64,000 bases of DNA from Nocardioides psychrotolerans (GTDB lineage Bacteria > Actinomycetota > Actinomycetes > Propionibacteriales > Nocardioidaceae). Below are positions 51,350 to 59,734 of this stretch, in pieces (within the stretch, counting starts at the first letter, position 1; each line of letters opens with the position of its first letter). The stretch lies in NCBI RefSeq assembly GCF_900113685.1, contig NZ_FOQG01000009.1:62001-126000 (forward strand), written 5' to 3'. Both the position numbers and the translations under genes were made by a program. A model generated the notes under the pieces. The model did not search any database. It had not been told where the DNA came from and saw only the letters and a program-made list of their open reading frames with translations.

Positions 51350-54300
51350 TCAGACGTTCCGGCGGTACTGGCCGCCGACCTCGAAGAAGGCCTCGGTGAC
51401 CTGGCCCAGCGTGCACACGCGAGCCGCGTCCATGAGGACGGCGAAGACGTTCTCGCCGGCGATGGCCGCCTGCTTGAGGCGGTCGAGGGCTTGGGCGGAC
51501 TCCTCGGTGTGGTTGGTCTGGAAGGCGTGGACCCGGGTCAGCTGGGACTCCTTCTCGGCGTCGGTGGCGCGGGCCAGCTCGACGTGGGCCGGGGTGCCGT
51601 CGGCGTCGGGCTTGCGGAAGGTGTTGACGCCGATGATCGGCAGGGAGCCGTCGTGCTTGCGGTGCTCGTAGAGCATGGACTCGTCCTGGATCCGGCCGCG
51701 CTGGTAGCCGGTCTCCATCGCGCCGAGAACCCCGCCGCGCTCGTTGATGGCGTCGAACTCGGCCAGGACGGCGGCCTCGACGAGGTCGGTGAGCTCCTCG
51801 ATGATGAACGAGCCCTGGAGCGGGTTCTCGTTCATCGCCAGGCCCCACTCCTTGTTGATGATCATCTGGATGGCCAGGGCCCGGCGCACCGACTCCTCGC
51901 CCGGCGTCGTCACGGCCTCGTCGTAGGCGTTGGTGTGCAGCGAGTTGGCGTTGTCGTAGATCGCGATCAGCGCCTGCAGGGTGGTGCGGATGTCGTTGAA
52001 GTCCATCTCCTGGGCGTGCAGGGACCGGCCGGAGGTCTGCACGTGGTACTTCAGCTTCTGGGCACGCTCGCTGGCGCCGTACTTCTCCTTCATCGCCACG
52101 GCCCAGATCCGGCGGGCGACGCGCCCGATCACGGAGTACTCGGGGTCCATGCCGTTGGAGAAGAAGAAGGAGAGGTTGGGCGCGAAGTCGTCGATGTCCA
52201 TGCCGCGCGCGAGGTAGGCCTCGACGTAGGTGAACCCGTTGGCCAGGGTGAAGGCCAACTGGCTGATGGGGTTCGCCCCGGCCTCGGCGATGTGGTAGCC
52301 GGAGATGGAGACCGAGTAGAAGTTCCGCATCTGGTGGGCGATGAACCACTCCTGGATGTCGGCCATCATCCGCAGCGAGAACTCGGTCGAGAACAGGCAG
52401 GTGTTCTGGCCCTGGTCCTCCTTGAGGATGTCGGCCTGGACGGTGCCCCGCACGTTGGCCAACGCGTACGACGTGAGCTCGGCGTGCTCCTCGGCGGACG
52501 GTTCGCGGCCCTCGCGCTCGGTGAACGCGGTGACCTGCTGGTCGATGACGGTGTTGAGGAAGAACGCGAGCACGGTCGGCGCGGGACCGTTGATCGTCAT
52601 CGAGACCGAGGTGGTCGGCGAGACCAGGTCGAAGCCGTCGTAGAGAACGGACATGTCGTCGAGCGTCGCGACCGAAACCCCGGAGGTGCCGACCTTGCCG
52701 TAGACGTCGGGTCGTGGGTCGGGGTCGCGACCGTAGAGCGTCACCGAGTCGAACGCGGTCGAGAGCCGTTTGGCATCGCCGTCGGCGGAGAGGATCTTGA
52801 ACCGGCGGTTGGTGCGCGCGGGATCGCCCTCGCCGGCGAACATCCGGGCCGGGTCCTCCCCGTCACGCTTGAACGGGAAGACCCCGGCGGTGAAGGGAAA
52901 GTAACCCGGCAGGTTCTCCCGGCGCCAGAACCTGACCAGCTCGCCGTGGTCGGTGTACCTCGGCAGCGAGACACGGGGGATCCGGTTGCCGCTCAAGGAC
53001 TCGCGCGTCAGCGTGGTGACGATCTCCCGGTCGCGGACCCGGGTGACCTGCTCGTCGCCGGAGTAGGACGCCACGACTGCGGGCCACGCCTCGATCTGCT
53101 CGACGGTCTCACGGGGCAGGGCCTTGCGGGCCTTCTCAAGGAGGGCAGGGACGTCGCCGTGGTCGCCCTCGGCGAGCTCACGGCTGACCTCGGCCAGCCG
53201 CTGCACCCGGCGCGCGGCCTCGGCCAGCTCGTCGGTGCGGGCGTGGTAGCCGCGGACGGTCTCGGTGATCTCAGCGAGGTAGCGGACCCGGTCGGTCGGC
53301 ACCACCTGACGGATGCCGGAGGAGTGACGGACCTCGACCGCGGGCAGGGTGCCCTCGCTGACGGGCAGACCCGCACGGCCGAGCAGGTCACGCAGGTGCT
53401 GGTAGAGCGCGGTCACACCGTCGTCGTTGAAGGTCGCCGCCGAGGTCCCGAAGACCGGCATGTCCTCCGGGCGCTGGCCGAATGCCTCGCGGTTGCGGAC
53501 CATCTGGCGGCCCACGTCACGCAGCGCGTCCTTGGCGCCGCGGCGCTCGAACTTGTTGATCGCCACGACGTCGGCGAAGTCGAGCATGTCGATCTTCTCC
53601 AGCTGGGACGCGGCACCGAACTCGGGCGTCATCACATACATCGCCAGGTCCACGAACGGCACGATCGCCGCGTCACCCTGGCCGATGCCGGGAGTCTCGA
53701 CGATGACCAGGTCGAAGCCCGCGGACTTGACCACGTCGATGACGTCGACCAGGTGCTCGGGCAGCTCGTGGGCGCCCCGGGTCGCAAGACTGCGGAAGAA
53801 GACGGTCGAGTCGCCGGCGCCCGACCTCGCGATGGAGTTCATCCGGATCCGGTCGCCGAGCAGGGCCCCGCCGCCGCGGCGCCGGGTCGGGTCCACGGCG
53901 ATGACCGCGACCCGGAGCTTGTCCTGCTGGTCGAGGCGCAACCGACGGACCAGTTCATCGGTGAGCGAGGACTTCCCGGACCCGCCGGTTCCGGTGATGC
54001 CGAGGACGGGGGTGGCACGGGACCGGGCGGCGGCCCGCACCTGCTCGAGCAGGTCGGCGGGCAGGCGTCCCTGCTCAGCGCCGGTGATGGCCCGCGCGAC
54101 GGCGGACCGCTCGCCCGCCAGGATCTGCTCGGCGGTGACCTGCCGATCCGCCCAGAGGTCGACGTCGCAGTCGGCGACGACCGAGTTGATCATCCCGACC
54201 AGCCCCATCCGCTGGCCGTCCTCCGGCGAGAAGATGGTGACCCCCGAGGCCCGCAGCCGCTCGATCTCGTCGTGGACGATCACACCCCCGCCGCCCCCGA

Positions 54301-54586
54301 CGACCTTGACGTGGCCGGCACCCTGGGCGCGCAGCGACTCGACGAGGTACTCGAAGTACTCGATGTGCCCGCCCTGGTATGACGACACCGCGACGCCCTG
54401 CACGTCCTCGTCGAGCGCGGCGTCGACGACCTCCTGCACGGAGCGGTTGTGACCCAGGTGGATCACCTCCGCGCCCTGGCTCTGGAAGATCCGCCGCATG
54501 ATGTTGATCGAGGCGTCGTGACCGTCGAACAGGCTCGAGGCCGTCACGAGGCGGACGGGGTGGGTCGGGACGTGGAGGTTGGTCAT
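51350..54586 (-). CDS. icmF: IcmF, fused isobutyryl-CoA mutase with G-protein chaperone
   Basis: The 1078-residue protein has three parts: an N-terminal B12-binding domain with the DxHxxG-type motif FDGHDASIN (His23), a MeaI-type G-protein domain with P-loop GTGGSGKS (199-206) and the later VETPGIGQGD and NKFERRGAKD, and the C-terminal mutase substrate-binding barrel (YFPFTAGVFPFKRDGEDP; LKEDQGQNTCLFST). This is the IcmF architecture, which interconverts isobutyryl-CoA and n-butyryl-CoA; close relatives act on pivalyl/isovaleryl-CoA. Phe in AGVFPF and Gln in EDQGQNT agree with IcmF. The ATG at 54586 is downstream of two palindromic boxes. Confidence 0.92.
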   Translation of the reverse strand: MTNLHVPTHPVRLVTASSLFDGHDASINIMRRIFQSQGAEVIHLGHNRSVQEVVDAALDEDVQGVAVSSYQGGHIEYFEYLVESLRAQGAGHVKVVGGGGGVIVHDEIERLRASGVTIFSPEDGQRMGLVGMINSVVADCDVDLWADRQVTAEQILAGERSAVARAITGAEQGRLPADLLEQVRAAARSRATPVLGITGTGGSGKSSLTDELVRRLRLDQQDKLRVAVIAVDPTRRRGGGALLGDRIRMNSIARSGAGDSTVFFRSLATRGAHELPEHLVDVIDVVKSAGFDLVIVETPGIGQGDAAIVPFVDLAMYVMTPEFGAASQLEKIDMLDFADVVAINKFERRGAKDALRDVGRQMVRNREAFGQRPEDMPVFGTSAATFNDDGVTALYQHLRDLLGRAGLPVSEGTLPAVEVRHSSGIRQVVPTDRVRYLAEITETVRGYHARTDELAEAARRVQRLAEVSRELAEGDHGDVPALLEKARKALPRETVEQIEAWPAVVASYSGDEQVTRVRDREIVTTLTRESLSGNRIPRVSLPRYTDHGELVRFWRRENLPGYFPFTAGVFPFKRDGEDPARMFAGEGDPARTNRRFKILSADGDAKRLSTAFDSVTLYGRDPDPRPDVYGKVGTSGVSVATLDDMSVLYDGFDLVSPTTSVSMTINGPAPTVLAFFLNTVIDQQVTAFTEREGREPSAEEHAELTSYALANVRGTVQADILKEDQGQNTCLFSTEFSLRMMADIQEWFIAHQMRNFYSVSISGYHIAEAGANPISQLAFTLANGFTYVEAYLARGMDIDDFAPNLSFFFSNGMDPEYSVIGRVARRIWAVAMKEKYGASERAQKLKYHVQTSGRSLHAQEMDFNDIRTTLQALIAIYDNANSLHTNAYDEAVTTPGEESVRRALAIQMIINKEWGLAMNENPLQGSFIIEELTDLVEAAVLAEFDAINERGGVLGAMETGYQRGRIQDESMLYEHRKHDGSLPIIGVNTFRKPDADGTPAHVELARATDAEKESQLTRVHAFQTNHTEESAQALDRLKQAAIAGENVFAVLMDAARVCTLGQVTEAFFEVGGQYRRNV

Positions 54587-54605
54587 GAGCACCTTCGCAG
54601 GGAAG

Positions 54606-54646
54606 TATTTGGATGTCCTACTATTCAATAGTAGGACGTCCTACTA
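54606..54646. promoter_or_regulatory. Two palindromic operators between icmF and the MaoC gene
   Basis: TAGTAGGACGTCCTACTA (54629-54646) is a perfect 18-bp palindrome. TATTTGGATGTCCTACTA (54606-54623) matches it at 15 of 18 positions, 23 bp away. Together they cover the short space between divergent starts at 54586 and 54657 and should control both genes. Confidence 0.75.
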
Positions 54647-54656
54647 AGTTGGGAAC

Positions 54657-55142
54657 GTGACGTTGACCCCGGCCCCCTTCTACTTCGACGACTTCCGCGC
54701 CGGCCAGCTCTTCCTGAGCCAGGGCCGGACCATCACCGAGACCGACCTGGCCTCCTTCGCTGCCTGGAGCTGGGACACCAACCCGGTGCACACCGACGCG
54801 GTCGCCGCAGCGGCTGGGCGGTTCGGCCGTCCGATCGCACACGGGCTCCTGGGCATGTCGATCGCGATGGGCCTGGCCTCGCGGATCGGCGTCTTCGAGG
54901 CGTGCTCGATCGCGCTGCTCGGCGTGGACGACTGGCGATTCCTCCGGCCGGTCCTCGTCGGGGACACGCTGCGGTGCCGCGTCGAGATCCTGGCGGTCCG
55001 GCGCACCTCCGCGGGAGACGCCGGGGTTCTGGACCGAGCCTTCGCGGTGCTCAACCAGCGCGACGAGGTCGTGCAGGAGGGCCGGATCGGCCTGATGGTG
55101 TCGGTGTCCCCAGCTCGCCCGGAGGTCGGCTCAGCCGGGTGA
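54657..55142 (+). CDS. MaoC-family enoyl-CoA hydratase
   Basis: The 161-residue hotdog protein has AAWSWDTNPVHTDAVAAAAG and PIAHGLLGMSIAMG, with Asp and His of the hydratase-2 site. The GTG start at 54657 lies 10 bp from the operator. It ends overlapping the MarR gene by 12 bp. It may hydrate a short or branched enoyl-CoA near the IcmF step. Confidence 0.83.
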   Translation: MTLTPAPFYFDDFRAGQLFLSQGRTITETDLASFAAWSWDTNPVHTDAVAAAAGRFGRPIAHGLLGMSIAMGLASRIGVFEACSIALLGVDDWRFLRPVLVGDTLRCRVEILAVRRTSAGDAGVLDRAFAVLNQRDEVVQEGRIGLMVSVSPARPEVGSAG

Positions 55143-55658
55143 CCCGCCGGGCAGGTCGCCAGCGTTGACGCGCAGCTCGGTGAGCAGCGCGGTCAGGGTG
55201 GTGACCGCCTCGGGATCGAGCTGGGGGCGTTCGAAGACGGTGGTGTTCAGTTGGGCGGTTGCGCGCTCGACGACGTTGCGGCCGGCCTCGGCGATCGAGG
55301 CCAGAACCACTCGCCGGTCCGCATCCTGGCCGAGTCGGCGTACGAAACCCTGACGCTCCAAGCGACCCACTGCGCTGGTCGCGCTGGACGGATGGACCTG
55401 CAGCAGCGAGCCGAGGCGGGTCATGGGCATGGCGCCCGCGCTCGAGAAGGAGAGCAGTCGGAGGGCCTCGTAGCGCGCGAAGGTGAGGTCCAGAGGGCGC
55501 AGGACTGCGTCGATCCGCTCCAGCAGCAGTTGCTGGACCCGCACCAGCGAGGTCACCATCGCCATTCCGTCGGCCGCCTCCGACCAGCCGTGATCGAGCC
55601 ACTGCTGGTGCGCCTCCCGGATGGGGTCGCGCTCGCGCGGGCGTCGCGTCACGTGCAC
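55131..55658 (-). CDS. MarR-family transcriptional regulator
   Basis: The 175-residue protein has a MarR winged HTH: FARYEALRLLSFSSAGAMPM, LGSLLQVHPSSATSAVGRLE and the wing DADRRVVLASI. It lies between the MaoC-icmF and thiolase operons, and sites like the palindrome occur in both promoters. It is therefore the best candidate for the protein that binds them. A weaker match (about 55703-55720) precedes its own start. Confidence 0.82.
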   Translation of the reverse strand: MHVTRRPRERDPIREAHQQWLDHGWSEAADGMAMVTSLVRVQQLLLERIDAVLRPLDLTFARYEALRLLSFSSAGAMPMTRLGSLLQVHPSSATSAVGRLERQGFVRRLGQDADRRVVLASIAEAGRNVVERATAQLNTTVFERPQLDPEAVTTLTALLTELRVNAGDLPGGSPG

Positions 55659-55961
55659 CTCATTCTCGGTGGCGGCACCGGTTCTCCGGAGTGGGACCCA
55701 TATCCTTGGACATCATAGGGTTGGCGACAGCTCGCTGCAGTGATGGACAGGCGGCCGGTGCGTACCGATTGCCGGCGGGCTTGTGAGCGCGCAGTGTTCG
55801 AGGGGGACGGTCGACGATCAGAGCGCAGGCAGGTTCGCGTGGCACCAGCTCTGGCGCGTTGCCTTCCATCTCCTGGGATCGGGCCGCGACTGGGATTCGG
55901 TGGGTCACGCCCGGTGATGAGATGGCCGCCCCAAACTGGTTGGACGTCCTAGTATTGGATC
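55659..55961 (+). promoter_or_regulatory. Intergenic region with a GGACGTCC operator upstream of the thiolase
   Basis: No gene is convincing in these 303 bases. TGGTTGGACGTCCTAGTA (55937-55954) matches the 18-bp palindrome at 15 positions and lies eight bases before the thiolase ATG. Divergent promoters for the MarR gene and the thiolase must lie here. Confidence 0.6.
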
Positions 55962-57140
55962 ATGAGCGAAGAGAAGATTGTCCTCGTCGATGGCGCCCGC
56001 ACTCCGATCGGCAGCTTCGGCGGGGTGTTCAAGGACGTCCCGGGCTTCGAACTCGGCGCCACCGCTTCCCGAGCCGCGCTTGAGCGAGCTAGCGTCGCCG
56101 CCCACGACGTGCAGGAAGTCGTGATGGGGTGCATCGGACAGGTGGGTCCGGACGCCTACAACGCCCGCCGGGTCTCGATGGCTGCCGGTCTGCCGACGAA
56201 CGTGCCGGCGTACACCGTCAACCGGCTCTGCGGGTCCGGGCTGCAGGCCATCTGGTCGGCGGCGATGGAGATGCGCTGGAACGGGCTCGACATCACGCTC
56301 GCCGGCGGTGACGAGTCGATGACCCGGATGCCCTTCTACGACTTCGGCGCTCGCGACGGGTACCGGTTGGGTGACCGTTCGCTCGTGGACGGGACTGTCG
56401 CGATACTCACCGACCCGTTCCATGGGATTCACATGGGGGTCACGGCCGAGAACGTCGCCGCGAAGTACGGCATCTCTCGCGCGGCCCAGGACGAGTTCGC
56501 CGCTGAGTCGCAGCGACGTGCCGCCACGCCGGAGGCGAGGGCGGCGTTCGCGGAAGAGATCGTCGCGGTCGAGGTGGGCGGTCGCAAACCGTTCACGGTG
56601 AGCGAGGACGAGCACCCCAAGCCCGGCACCACCGTGGAGACACTGGCGAGCCTGCGCCCAGCCTTCAGCAAGGACGGCTCGGTCACGGCCGGCAACGCGT
56701 CGGGCATCAACGACGGAGCCGCCGCCGTGGTGCTGGCGCGGGAGTCGGCGGCCCTCGAGCGTGGCCTCACCCCGCTGGTCTCCCTCGAAGCCGTCGCGAC
56801 CGCCGCGATGGAGCCCGAACTCATGGGCTACGCACCCGTTCTGGCTCTCAACGCGCTCTTCGAGAAGACAGGCACCTCTCCGGCCGACATCGGCACCATC
56901 GAGCTCAACGAGGCGTTTGCCTCGCAAGCCGTCGCGGTCATCCGCGACGCCAAGCTGGACCCGGCGAAGGTCAACCCGTACGGCGGCGCCATCGCCCTGG
57001 GCCACCCGGTTGGCGCAACCGGCGCCATCCTGGCGCTCCGCGTCGCCCAGGACCTCGTCCGCCGCGACCTCGAGCTCGGCATCGTAACCATGTGCATCGG
57101 TGGCGGCCAGGCGCTGGCCGCGCTCTTCAGGAGGATCTGA
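55962..57140 (+). CDS. Acetyl-CoA acetyltransferase (thiolase)
   Basis: The 392-residue thiolase has the acyl-accepting Cys in NRLCGSGLQAIW, ELNEAFASQAVAV, GHPVGATGA and MCIGGGQALA with the second Cys. All catalytic residues are present, unlike the lyase at 30789. It should cleave 3-oxoacyl-CoA to acetyl- or propionyl-CoA. It is followed by an enoyl-CoA hydratase after one base. Confidence 0.93.
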   Translation: MSEEKIVLVDGARTPIGSFGGVFKDVPGFELGATASRAALERASVAAHDVQEVVMGCIGQVGPDAYNARRVSMAAGLPTNVPAYTVNRLCGSGLQAIWSAAMEMRWNGLDITLAGGDESMTRMPFYDFGARDGYRLGDRSLVDGTVAILTDPFHGIHMGVTAENVAAKYGISRAAQDEFAAESQRRAATPEARAAFAEEIVAVEVGGRKPFTVSEDEHPKPGTTVETLASLRPAFSKDGSVTAGNASGINDGAAAVVLARESAALERGLTPLVSLEAVATAAMEPELMGYAPVLALNALFEKTGTSPADIGTIELNEAFASQAVAVIRDAKLDPAKVNPYGGAIALGHPVGATGAILALRVAQDLVRRDLELGIVTMCIGGGQALAALFRRI

Positions 57141-57141
57141 G

Positions 57142-57891
57142 GTGGCCCTCGTGGAGTACACGGTCGTCGACGCCGTAGCGCACATCGAGCTCAACCGCCC
57201 GGGCGCCGCCAACGCCTTCGATCTCGACACCACGCGGGAGTTCGCTGCCGCGGTGGACAGGGCCGCGACGGACGTCGAGGCCCGGGCGCTCCTGGTCACC
57301 GGAGCGGGGCCGCGGTTCTGCGCCGGGGGCGACGTGGCCTCCTTCGCGTCGGCTCCCGACCAGCCGGCCTACATCCACCGACTGGCGGTCGAGCTCGACG
57401 CGGCATTCCAGGCGCTGGCGGCGATCGAGAAGCCCGTCGTCGCCGCAGTGCAGGGCGCCGTCGCCGGGGCGGGGTTGGCCCTGATGCTCAGCTGCGACGT
57501 GATCGTGTCCGCGGCCGCGACGAAGTTCGTGTTCGCCTACCCAGGCATCGGCTTCACCCCCGACTGCGGAGTGTCGTATCTCCTACCCCGTGCTGTCGGT
57601 CAGCAGCGAGCGCTCACCTTCGCCCTCACCGGCAAGCCGGCCACGGCCGCGGAGGCGCTCGACTGGGGACTGGTCTCGGAGGTCGTCGCCGATCCCGTGG
57701 CCTGGGCCCGTGACCTGGCTGCCGGGTTCGCCGCCGGCCCGGCGACGGCCCTGGGGAACGTACGACGGCTGCTGCGCCAGGGATGGGACATGTCGCGCGC
57801 AGAGACCGGTGCGGAGGAAGCGCGCACGATCACCGAGATGGTGAAGGGCCACGAGGCCCAGACGCTGATCGCCCGCTTCGTGACCCGCTGA
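57142..57891 (+). CDS. Enoyl-CoA hydratase/isomerase (crotonase family)
   Basis: The 249-residue protein has RFCAGGDVASFA, VQGAVAGAGLALMLSCDVIVSA and FAYPGIGFTPDCGVSYLLPR. The last motif, with Asp, is like PaaG/isomerase members. The GTG at 57142 has AGGAGG upstream inside the thiolase end. It is adjacent to a broken SDR. Confidence 0.86.
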   Translation: MALVEYTVVDAVAHIELNRPGAANAFDLDTTREFAAAVDRAATDVEARALLVTGAGPRFCAGGDVASFASAPDQPAYIHRLAVELDAAFQALAAIEKPVVAAVQGAVAGAGLALMLSCDVIVSAAATKFVFAYPGIGFTPDCGVSYLLPRAVGQQRALTFALTGKPATAAEALDWGLVSEVVADPVAWARDLAAGFAAGPATALGNVRRLLRQGWDMSRAETGAEEARTITEMVKGHEAQTLIARFVTR

Positions 57892-58158
57892 TCAGCGCGG
57901 AGCCATCCGCAGCGCACCGTCCAGCCGGATGGTCTCCCCGTTGAGGTAGTCGAGGTCGATGAGCGACAGCGCCAGGTCCGCGTACTCGTCCGGGCGTCCG
58001 AGCCGTTGCGGGAACGGGATACCGGCGGCGAGCCCGGCCCGGAACTCCTCCGAGACGGTCGCCAGCATCGGCGTCTCGACGATTCCGGACGCGATGGTCA
58101 ACACCCGGATGCCGTACTGCGCGAGGTCCCTGGCCGCGGGCAGGGTCAGGCCGACCAC
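57892..58158 (-). pseudogene. C-terminal part of an SDR (3-hydroxyacyl-CoA dehydrogenase type), cut by an IS3 remnant
   Basis: The fragment reads [20 protein letters not shown] and [17 protein letters not shown], the end of an SDR like type II hydroxyacyl-CoA dehydrogenase. The cofactor Gly motif and the YxxxK pair are missing because the sequence passes into IS3 orfA at about 58155-58160. Its stop is next to the hydratase stop, so it was the convergent neighbour. Confidence 0.8.
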
Positions 58159-58484
58159 GCCGTCCTCAAGATGTGGTTCGCGCGGCGCAGCTCGCGGTTC
58201 TCCCGCTCAAGCTCGGCCAACCGGTGCGCGTCGCTGGTGGTGGTGCCTGGCCGGACACCGCCGTCGACCTCGGCCTGCCGGACCCAGTTACGCAGGGTCT
58301 CGGGATGCATGCCGAGCTGCTCGGCCACACGCGCGATCGCGCCCTGCTTCGTCGCCGGGTCCGCCCGCAGTTCCACCGCCATCCGGGTGGCTCGCTCACG
58401 CAACTCGTCGGGGTACTTCCTGGGTGCTGCCATGACTCTCATCCTCCATGGATTGAGAGCCTCCATCAGACCCGGGGCGATTCA
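58155..58484 (-). mobile_element. IS3-family remnant: left end and orfA, truncated
   Basis: The end TGAATCGCCCCGGG (revcomp of 58471-58484) and orfA starting MAAPRKYPDELRERATRMAV are present, with GMHPETLRNWVRQAEVDGG and [19 protein letters not shown]. Then it joins the SDR fragment, and orfB is absent. The break at GGACGGCGT is shared by both genes, suggesting deletion at a small homology. Confidence 0.8.
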
Positions 58485-58870
58485 CGTCACGGTTGCCGGT
58501 TGCGGCAACGACTCGCCTGGGGACGGGTCCAGCGGTCCATCAGGACATCCACTGACTGGTGCTGTGGGATCCCACGGATCGGGGGTGCCGTCGTGGCCGG
58601 CGCCGACCGACGTGACTGGCCGCGTCAAAGCTGCTGGCCTGGATCTGGGGCCGATGGGTATGGCTGAGCGTTACCACCCTCAGCTTCAGGTTGTCATCGG
58701 CGGCCAGCAGGTTCTGGTGCCGGCGAACATAGGTGTGGACGCGGCCACGGGTGCGATGTCGGCGGTCCACACCCATACCGACGATCCACATCGAAGCCGC
58801 TACATCCGGTGAGGCCGCGTCGGGCTGGATGATGTCAAACGGCAGTTCCGACATCAGTTCGATGTACTCG
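58485..58870 (+). pseudogene. Decayed lipoprotein-like gene with His-rich motif
   Basis: A frame reads VTVAGCGNDSPGDGSS (a lipobox without its signal start), then RVKAAGLDLGPMG, YHPQLQVVIGGQQVLVPANI and AVHTHTDD. It then shifts to IHIEAATSGEA in another frame. Related secreted proteins in actinobacteria carry H-x-H near TGAMS. Both ends are missing, so it is a relic. A short reading on the other strand (GHLVVLDAPGVRGEYIELM) near 58860-58920 might be another fragment. Confidence 0.5.
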
Positions 58871-58916
58871 CCGCGCACCCCCGGCGCGTCGAGGACGACG
58901 AGGTGGCCCAGCCGTA

Positions 58917-59189
58917 CCCGTGGCCCTGGACTTCCAGTTCCACAACCGCATAGCGCAGGTATCGAACATCGGACTCCTTCGTCGCCTTTATGAACAAATC
59001 GGACCACATCATGCGATCTACTCGGAGAAAGTGATCTCAACTCCGGGGCGTATCGAACGAGCCTGTCAGGGCCACGAGCGCATCCTGAACGCCATCGTGC
59101 AGAGCGGCGCAGAAGCTGCCCGGACATCGGCGTCGGATCATCTCCGCTCAGCTGAAGGTGACCTCGTCGCAGCGAGCCAACCGGACTGA
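58917..59189 (+). pseudogene. C-terminal FCD fragment of a GntR regulator
   Basis: The sequence ALDFQFHNRIAQVSNIGLLR, GHERILNAIVQSGAEAART and SDHLRSAEGDL matches an FCD ligand domain. The winged HTH is missing upstream. It has no start of its own and is considered a fragment. Confidence 0.65.
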
Positions 59190-59237
59190 CCCGTGTGTGC
59201 CGACATCGCCGCCCGGCGGGCCGCCCACAGCACATAC

Positions 59238-59550
59238 CGCTCGCCTTCGACTCCCAACCGGAAGCCCAGACCGAGTTCGCTGCTGACGTCGACTGGTACG
59301 ACGCCCGCGAGGCTGGTGTAGTCGGCCGCTTCGCGGAAGCGGTCCGTGCAGCCATCGACGCTGCCGTCGACGACCCCGCGGCCTGGGCGGCGTGGTTGGG
59401 ATCGTCAGCCGGTCGTGCGTTTGAAGGGCGTGACCGGCTTCCCCTTTAGGGGTCGTCTACTTCGTTGAGCACGACGTGTTGACAATCGTGGTCGTGGCTC
59501 ACGCCAAGCGCCGACCGAGCTACTGGCGAGATCGAGGCAGTCCCTGACGC
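59238..59550 (+). pseudogene. Decayed ParE/RelE-type toxin
   Basis: AFDSQPEAQTEFAADVDWYD and GRFAEAVRAAIDAAVDDP match ParE-like toxins. After GFPF the frame moves and continues as GVVYFVEHDVLTIVVVAHA and RRPSYWRDRG. At least one more frame change lies near WAAWLG. It cannot make a full toxin. Confidence 0.65.
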
Positions 59551-59570
59551 AGCCACCGCGCGTCGCCAGC

Positions 59571-59597
59571 GGTCCGCAAATAGTCCGCAAGAAGTTC
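59571..59597. repeat. Arm-type repeat at the right end of the island
   Basis: GTCCGCA occurs at 59572-59578 and 59583-59589, 11 bp apart, followed by AGAAGTTC. It matches the left-end pair at 15446-15463. The downstream sequence to about 59645 is similar to that after 60765. Confidence 0.6.
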
Positions 59598-59717
59598 GGC
59601 CGAGACCGACGATCGCCGACGACCTCCAACGGTCTTGAGAGCGCGTTTCCGCAGGTCAGACCGTGTTTTTCGACCTCGACCAACGATGACCAACTACAGC
59701 CGAAACCCCCCGTGATC

Positions 59718-59734
59718 GTTCCGCTTCAACGTGT
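59718..59734. repeat. attR core: second copy of the 17-bp direct repeat
   Basis: Exact copy of 15384-15400. Here the frame would read FRFNV and then TAA, the probable original end of ychF. The flank GCAGGTCAG at 59741 matches 15417. It marks the right border of the island. Confidence 0.8.

Noticed and set aside
51491..54382. 963-codon open frame on the + strand
   Set aside because: It is antisense to icmF, which has complete domain motifs; the composition of the + frame is typical of a GC-skew shadow.
54587..54656. B12 riboswitch before icmF
   Set aside because: The leader is only about 70 bp, filled by the two palindromes, with no B12-box-like sequence.
58540..59355. 271-codon minus-strand frame across the fragment cluster
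   Set aside because: It joins several unrelated relics and has no consistent fold; only a short piece (GHLVVLDAPGVRGEYIELM) looks protein-like.
15401..59717. Prophage
   Set aside because: No capsid, portal, terminase, tail or lysis gene is visible. A relaxase and catabolic cargo fit a mobilizable island.
15401..59717. Self-transmissible ICE
   Set aside because: No VirB4, VirB6, TraB/FtsK-type or other transfer-channel gene was seen, so only mobilization can be supported.
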